A stretch of 64,000 nucleotides of DNA from Cyclobacteriaceae bacterium. GTDB lineage: Bacteria > Bacteroidota > Bacteroidia > Cytophagales > Cyclobacteriaceae. The stretch's first letter is position 1. Each line of letters begins with the position of its first letter. The position numbers were made by a program, and so were the translations under genes. Below, piece by piece: positions 61,369-64,000 of this stretch. The stretch covers positions 62,001 to 126,000 of the forward strand of contig JANQPQ010000016.1 in the NCBI GenBank assembly GCA_028285445.1, written 5' to 3'. Under the pieces are notes generated by a model. That model searched no databases, had not been told where the DNA came from, and saw nothing but the letters and a program-made list of their open reading frames with translations.

Positions 61369-62241
61369 ATGATGTTTAGCAACCTAGGCCATAAGACTCT
61401 ACCTCTCAGCAAATTCGAGTATCCCATTTCAGAGAAAAACGGGGTAACCGACGAAGGCCTTATAGATTACATATTTACGGTTATTGAGCCCTCAACAAAG
61501 TTCTGCATCGAGTTCGGCGCCGGTAACGGATCCGACTTCCTCGGTGTTAGGGACCTTCTACTTAATAAGCACTTTGGGGGCCTGCTAATTGAAGGCAGCC
61601 CAAATCTCGCTGCCCAACTCCGCGCTACTTATGCAGACCGGGACGATGTAAAAACCATAGAGTCTTTTATTACAAAAGACAACATAGAGGAAATTTTCTC
61701 TAGTAATGGCGTGCCCTCACAGCCAGACTTTTTAATGATCGATATTGATGGTAATGACTATCACATTTGGGAAAGTATTACCAATTATGAGCCCAAGGTG
61801 GTGTGTATTGAATACAATGCCAGTTATGGGCCAGACGAAGATTTTGTGGTGGAGTATGATCCAGACCTGTCATGGCAACACGACGATTATCACAGTGCTT
61901 CTATTAAGAAGATGGTAGAACTAGGAACAAGTAAGGGGTACAGCCTCCTGCATGTGAAGATGGTTGGGGATAACCTCTATTTCGTGAAGGATGAGTATTT
62001 GTCACTTTTTAATATTGGCGATAATTCAATTCAAGCAATGTACCAACTTCCCCAAATGGGCAAATATGGCAGGGGAGTTAATGGCAAGGGCCATCCAGCA
62101 TCTAGTCGCAACACCACCAGTTGGCAACGCACAAGATATAAGATCAGGTATTATTGGATGTCACTACCCAGAAAATTTGCTCGTGCCTCTCTTAGAGCTG
62201 CAGAGAAGTCTAACCTCCAAAATGCCAAAAAGCCGGTATGA
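61369..62241 (+). CDS. FkbM-like methyltransferase domain protein
   Basis: 290 residues. A SAM-binding loop FCIEFGAGNGSDFLGVRDLL, LIEGSPNLAAQL, and DFLMIDIDGNDYHIWESI, the pattern of FkbM-type methyltransferases, which often act on sugars. C-terminus is basic (RNTTSWQRTRYKIRYYWM). ATG 61369 or 61372. A 48-base gap separates it from the family 9 gene; no clear promoter there. The acceptor is unknown. Confidence 0.8.
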   Translation: MMFSNLGHKTLPLSKFEYPISEKNGVTDEGLIDYIFTVIEPSTKFCIEFGAGNGSDFLGVRDLLLNKHFGGLLIEGSPNLAAQLRATYADRDDVKTIESFITKDNIEEIFSSNGVPSQPDFLMIDIDGNDYHIWESITNYEPKVVCIEYNASYGPDEDFVVEYDPDLSWQHDDYHSASIKKMVELGTSKGYSLLHVKMVGDNLYFVKDEYLSLFNIGDNSIQAMYQLPQMGKYGRGVNGKGHPASSRNTTSWQRTRYKIRYYWMSLPRKFARASLRAAEKSNLQNAKKPV

Positions 62242-63086
62242 GCGATTTCGACAAGCCTTTTGAAAGTTGTCTATTCTGTGAGTCTACTGACATCAACCAC
62301 CTTAAAACCGACTATCGGGGCATCTCAATCTATAAATGTGGCAATTGCCGGGTACAGTTTATGAACCCGCAATACACAGCCAAATATCTCGATGACTACT
62401 ACAGTCAATACACGGATATTGAGCTTAACCGGGATGACGACATTGGTTGGCGCGAAGCCCTTCTCGAAGGGCACGGCTTCTATATTTCGATGCTTGAAAA
62501 ATACCACAATCCGGGAAGATTTCTGTCGGTGGGATGTGGAGACGGTATTGAGCTGGAGGTGGCAAAAAGCCGAGGATGGGAAGCTGAAGGGTACGATGTA
62601 GATCCAATTACTACCGAGAAGCTCTCAGCCAGAATCGGGTTAAAAATCCGCAGCGGGGAGTTCGTTGATCTTGACTATACGCCTGAGTCGTTTGAGGCTG
62701 TTTACTTACATCATGTCCTGGAGCACCCGAAAAATCCCCACCAGTATCTTCGAAAGATTCATGAGATACTCAAGCCGAATGGTTTGTTGTTCATAGCATG
62801 TCCAAATATTAACTCTGTTGCCAATAGCTTCAAAACTGCTACTGAGAAATTAAGACTGCGAAAGAACGTTGCAAAGCACTACGATACATGGCACCATCTA
62901 TTTTATTATGACCCCTATGTGCTGAAGAAAATTCTGGAGCAGTATTTCGACTTTAAAGTTGAGCTAGTTAGAAACGGGTATCATGTGCGACCGGGCCAAT
63001 CGAAGCTTAAACGGCATGTGCTCAAGAAATACCTGGAGCAAATTCCACACAAATCTACATTTATGCTCATAGCACGCAAGGCATAA
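62238..63086 (+). CDS. Zinc-ribbon class I SAM-dependent methyltransferase
   Basis: 282 residues. N-terminal CLFCES and CGNCRVQFMNP form a four-Cys ribbon, then the SAM loop FLSVGCGDGIELEVAKSRGW, acidic YDVDP and LHHVLEHPKNPHQYLRKIHE. This build is common among enzymes of polysaccharide gene clusters. Overlaps the previous gene by 4 bases and ends just before the ahcY terminator. Confidence 0.9.
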   Translation: MSDFDKPFESCLFCESTDINHLKTDYRGISIYKCGNCRVQFMNPQYTAKYLDDYYSQYTDIELNRDDDIGWREALLEGHGFYISMLEKYHNPGRFLSVGCGDGIELEVAKSRGWEAEGYDVDPITTEKLSARIGLKIRSGEFVDLDYTPESFEAVYLHHVLEHPKNPHQYLRKIHEILKPNGLLFIACPNINSVANSFKTATEKLRLRKNVAKHYDTWHHLFYYDPYVLKKILEQYFDFKVELVRNGYHVRPGQSKLKRHVLKKYLEQIPHKSTFMLIARKA

Positions 63087-63106
63087 AAAAAGGGAGCAAG
63101 CTCCCT
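63086..63106 (-). terminator. Terminator of ahcY
   Basis: GGGAGC/GCTCCC, 6-bp stem with a 2-base AA spacer (effectively a 4-base loop), followed on the minus strand by a seven-base T run. It lies 25 bases past the ahcY stop. On the plus strand it also follows the methyltransferase stop, but with a poor T-run. Confidence 0.85.
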
Positions 63107-63130
63107 CTCTTAGTAATCCCAAATAGGATA

Positions 63131-64000
63131 TTAATATCTATAGTACTCTGGCTTGTAAGGTCCTTCCACCTTAACACCGATGTATTCTGCTTGATCCTGG
63201 CTTAGCTCATCGAGTTCAACACCAATTTTCGCCAGGTGTAATTTCGCTACTTTTTCATCAAGATGCTTTGGCAGAGTATACACCTTGTTCTCGTACTGGT
63301 CTGAGTTATTCCAGAGCTCCAACTGCGCCAAAGTCTGGTTAGTGAAAGAATTGGACATTACGAATGAAGGGTGACCAGTTGCGCAGCCAAGGTTCACTAA
63401 TCTTCCTTCAGCAAGAAGGATGATATCGTTACCATTTACGGTATACTTATCAACTTGAGGCTTAATCTCATCCTTGCTTTCTCCCCAATTGTCATTCAGC
63501 CAGGCTACGTCAATTTCATTGTCAAAGTGACCAATGTTACAAACAATCGCCTTGTCTTTCATTGATTCAAAGTGCCTTCCGGTGATGATATCTTTATTAC
63601 CAGTAGCAGTTACAACGATATCCGCCCTCTTCACGGCATCGTCCATTTTCTTTACTTCGAATCCATCCATAGCGGCCTGCAAGGCACATATAGGATCTAT
63701 CTCGGTTACTATCACTCTTGCACCTGATCCTCTTAACGAAGCAGCAGAACCTTTTCCTACATCACCATAACCTGCCACAACAGCAACCTTACCTGCCATC
63801 ATAATATCGGTGGCTCTTCTTATTGCGTCAACTAAAGACTCCTTGCAACCATATTTATTATCAAACTTCGACTTGGTCACAGAATCGTTCACATTTATAG
63901 CCGGCAATGGCAGCGTGCCATTCGCCTCTCTGTCGATGAGTCTATGAACACCAGTAGTCGTTTCTTCCGAAATACCCTTGATTCCGGCAACGAGTTCAGG
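63131..64000 (-). CDS. ahcY: Adenosylhomocysteinase, 5' part outside window
   Basis: Splits S-adenosylhomocysteine into adenosine and homocysteine, clearing the by-product of methyl transfer. The frame stays open to base 64000, and the last codons read [13 protein letters not shown], so the start lies beyond the window; the apparent start at 63907 is an internal TTG. 289 residues are present. Motifs: [19 protein letters not shown], the NAD loop [17 protein letters not shown] and [21 protein letters not shown]-terminus [10 protein letters not shown] is the family end. Confidence 0.97.
   Translation of the reverse strand, partial: PELVAGIKGISEETTTGVHRLIDREANGTLPLPAINVNDSVTKSKFDNKYGCKESLVDAIRRATDIMMAGKVAVVAGYGDVGKGSAASLRGSGARVIVTEIDPICALQAAMDGFEVKKMDDAVKRADIVVTATGNKDIITGRHFESMKDKAIVCNIGHFDNEIDVAWLNDNWGESKDEIKPQVDKYTVNGNDIILLAEGRLVNLGCATGHPSFVMSNSFTNQTLAQLELWNNSDQYENKVYTLPKHLDEKVAKLHLAKIGVELDELSQDQAEYIGVKVEGPYKPEYYRY

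Overview
The window reads as chromosomal DNA of a Bacteroidota bacterium, most likely order Cytophagales; no genus is claimed. The evidence is a type IX secretion (T9SS) C-terminal sorting domain on a 1521-residue surface protein, promoters of the Bacteroidota form TTTG-N19/20-TAnnTTTG, weak or absent Shine-Dalgarno sequences, a DUF3467 gene directly after rpoC, and the order tRNA-Tyr/Gly/Thr-tuf-tRNA-Trp-secE-nusG. Coding density is very high: the longest gene-free stretch is about 235 bases, so no gap over 300 bases needs its own entry.

Layout. 1-5150: the 3' part of aroA (+), then a leftward block of acyl-CoA carboxylase beta chain, an unusual SDR, an M42 aminopeptidase and a cobalamin-binding-like protein. 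5345-7337: ppx/gppA-like and malate/lactate dehydrogenase genes (+). 7334-10631: carA, eno, a ftsB/divIC-like gene and a small outer-membrane-type protein (-). 10716-25606: 29 leftward genes of the S10-spc-alpha cluster, from rplC to rplQ, with its own promoter at 25668-25698 and a terminator at 10651-10689. 25777-27870: an orphan TPR sensor histidine kinase, lying between rplC and rpsJ, which are usually neighbours. 28017-31328: the str operon rpsL-rpsG-fusA-rpsJ, with its own promoter and terminator. 31495-44875: tRNA-Tyr, tRNA-Gly, tRNA-Thr, tuf, tRNA-Trp, secE, nusG, rplKAJL, rpoB, rpoC and DUF3467 (all -). Almost half of the window is therefore translation and transcription machinery read from right to left.

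45110-46939 (+) carries a biotin carrier protein, pyrH and frr. 46929-48972 (-) is a compact ECF sigma / zinc-finger anti-sigma / gmk / nadD unit. 49126-58342 (-) is the accessory part: four consecutive genes for exported proteins (a Kre9/KNH-type protein with a membrane segment and Gly-rich tail; a 54-residue-repeat protein ending in an S74 autocleaving chaperone domain; a cadherin/CARDB protein with a T9SS signal; a caspase-family protein). The only good terminator in this block lies after the last gene, so they may form one 9 kb transcription unit. This is the best candidate here for an undescribed surface system. 58548-63086 (+) is an overlapping run of three glycosyltransferases and two methyltransferases that looks like cell-surface glycan synthesis. 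The window ends inside ahcY (-), which recycles the S-adenosylhomocysteine that such methyltransferases produce.

Promoters were found by eye as CAAANNTA (the reverse complement of TAnnTTTG) with CAAA 19-20 bases further upstream. Four of them match at both elements and sit exactly where the operon structure needs them.
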